Source of the DNA: Ceratotherium simum simum
Lineage: Eukaryota; Chordata; Mammalia; Perissodactyla; Rhinocerotidae
DNA: 64,000 nucleotides
Direction: 5' to 3'
NCBI RefSeq assembly: GCF_000283155.1
Contig: NW_004454182.1
Location: 7,520,962-7,584,961 of the forward strand
Below are positions 62,461 to 64,000 of the stretch, one piece after another (the first letter of the stretch is position 1; each line of letters opens with the position of its first letter). Made by a program: the position numbers and the translations under genes. The notes under the pieces are model-generated. The model did no database searches. It worked only from the letters and a program-made list of their open reading frames with translations, and was not told where the DNA came from.

Positions 62461-62814
62461 TGTTTTTGTGGAAAATTTTCTTTTAGAAATTGTCCAGAAA
62501 CTTCCTGGTCCTAAGTAAGAGAGATGAACCCTGGAGTTCTTCAGGTGGAGAATTAGGAAGAAGGTGAACAGTTATCTTAGAAATCAGAAGATGAAACACT
62601 AGTTTGTTAGGATTTGTGAAAGTTTTCCAGAAAGAACCAGATGGAGGAAGCCACCAGAGCAGAATATCCAGAGACTAGACCTTCTTCCTTTAGAAGCAAC
62701 GCCCCCACACAAATGTTTTACAATTCCTTCATTAAATTAAATTCCTACATTAAATACCACTTTTTGAGGTACTGTTGAAAAGTGTTGAAAAGAATTTGAT
62801 ACTTTTGTTCACTC

Positions 62815-63720
62815 ATCTACTCATTCATTCAACAACTATTCACTGAGTGCCACCTGTGTGGCAGGCTTTAGTCCAAGTGAAGAGGACACACTCGTGAACA
62901 AAACACGGAGCTTACCTGCAGCAGGGGGTGGGCGGGTGGGGGCAGCACTAGCAATAAACGTAATAAATGGATGGCATTTTAGAAGGTGGTAAGTGCTATG
63001 GAAGGAAGGGAGAGCAGACCAGGGTAAGGGGAATTTGTAACGCCCGGAATGGGGATGGGGACAGGTTACAGTTTCCAATATGGTGGCCAGGATAGGCCTT
63101 TTAGAGAAGGTTAGGTCTGAGCTAAGATTTGAAGGAGGTCAGGGAGTTAGCCTTGCTCTGTCTAGAGGAAGACTGTTCCCAGCAGGGGAAATTGCTAAGG
63201 GAGGAGCACCCCGACATGTTGGAGGCCCACATGACTGGGCAAGGGGGAGAGTGGGCAGAGATGAACTCCAAGAGGGAGCAGGGAGCCAGAACATTATGGG
63301 CTTTGCAGGTCGTTTTGGGGCCTTGGCTTTTACTCTGAATGAAGCAGAAAAGCAAACCGGGTTTGACACGGTCTGACTTACATATACAAGGGCCGCTCTG
63401 GCTGCCGTGTTGAGAATAGACTATATAGGGAGAAGTGTGGCAACGGAGTGACTGTTAGGACACCAAAGCAGTAACCAGGCAAGAGATAATGATGGGGAGA
63501 ATTGTTCAGGGGAGGTCGGGAGAAGTGTTCAGACAGGAATGTATTTCGAAGTTGGAGCCAGAGGATTTCCTTATATGCTGGGCTGAGAGAAAACTCAGGA
63601 TCCAGAATTGGACTCCATGGTTTTGACCTGAGCAACGATAGTGCTGCCATCAGCATGATGTGGGAAGTTGCAGGTGGAGCAGGTCTGAGAGGTTTGCAGC
63701 TGCTGAGGTTGAGATGTCAC
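62815..63720 (-). repeat. Long L2-type repeat, minus strand
   Basis: It begins with the L2 3' end in reverse (ctactcattcattcaacaactattcactgagtgcc) and continues through gaacaaaacacggagctta, aggataggccttttagagaagg, gctctggctgccgtgttgagaatagac and gacctgagcaacgatagtgctgcc. The second half is homologous to 6064-6640. The several 60-100-residue frames here, on both strands, are repeat by-products. From 63721 to the window end only AT-rich unique sequence is seen. Confidence 0.6.
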
Positions 63721-64000
63721 TGAGCCAAGTGTCGAACACGCAGTTTGGTTATACAAGGCTAGAGTGTGGAAGAGAAGTGTGGGCTAGAAATACAAATCGC
63801 TTCTGTGAATACCTGGCTACAGATAATTTATCTAATTTACAATTGGGTATAATTTTTTAAATAATCATTGGGAACACCCAGGAATTCTTATAAAGTGAGA
63901 AACTTTAACCTACAAACTGTTTCAAGTAAATAAAATATTTGTGAATTCTAAATTTAATAATCATATGCACATAATATACTTTATAAATATTATGAACTGA

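Noticed and set aside
30673..64000. Search for the neighbour ENPP6, expected downstream of STOX2 on the opposite strand in mammals
   Set aside because: No phosphodiesterase-like exon was recognised on the minus strand. The human spacing suggests that it lies beyond the window.

Overview
This is a stretch of placental-mammal genome. The decisive clue is the interspersed-repeat set. About a dozen copies of a tRNA-derived SINE are present, with a head like 'gggccggcccc.tggc.cagcggttaag' and a tail made of 'gaggaagat..gttagctcaggg..atcttcctc' modules. These match the Equine Repetitive Elements (ERE) of Perissodactyla, so a horse, rhinoceros or tapir relative is the best guess; the species cannot be fixed from sequence alone. 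MIR, L2, MaLR/ERVL LTRs, old L1 and fossil DNA transposons make up the rest of the repeat background.

Only one protein-coding gene is supported: the 3' part of STOX2 (storkhead-box 2), on the + strand. Three coding exons are visible: 9657-9809, 17558-19823 (a 2.3-kb giant exon) and 24217-24412. Splice sites are canonical GT/AG and the reading frame joins perfectly across both introns. Together they encode about 870 residues ending in a TGA at 24410-24412. The human protein is about 926 residues, so only the first ~56 residues (one or more upstream exons) lie outside the window, and bases 1-9656 are intron. The storkhead winged-helix domain is split between the first two visible exons. A long 3' UTR free of recent transposons appears to run from 24413 to about 30.67 kb, with poly(A) signals at 30271 and 30645.

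From about 30.7 kb to the end (33 kb) I see no gene. This is intergenic DNA: L1 3' ends, L2/MIR fragments, a Tigger-like MITE, EREs, an ERVL pol fossil, a 227-bp almost pure polypyrimidine tract running into (CA)n, and a multi-layer nest at 50.8-62 kb in which a + strand L1 sits inside older - strand LINE sequence.

I found no CRISPR, operon-like or otherwise exotic system. The items most worth a second look are: an in-frame stop built into the STOX2 exon-3 splice donor, which would remove a PDZ-ligand C-terminus if the intron were retained; an ERE insertion that looks like a SINE 3' transduction; the modular tail variants of the EREs; and a 20-kb ERE-free zone over the STOX2 terminal exons and UTR.
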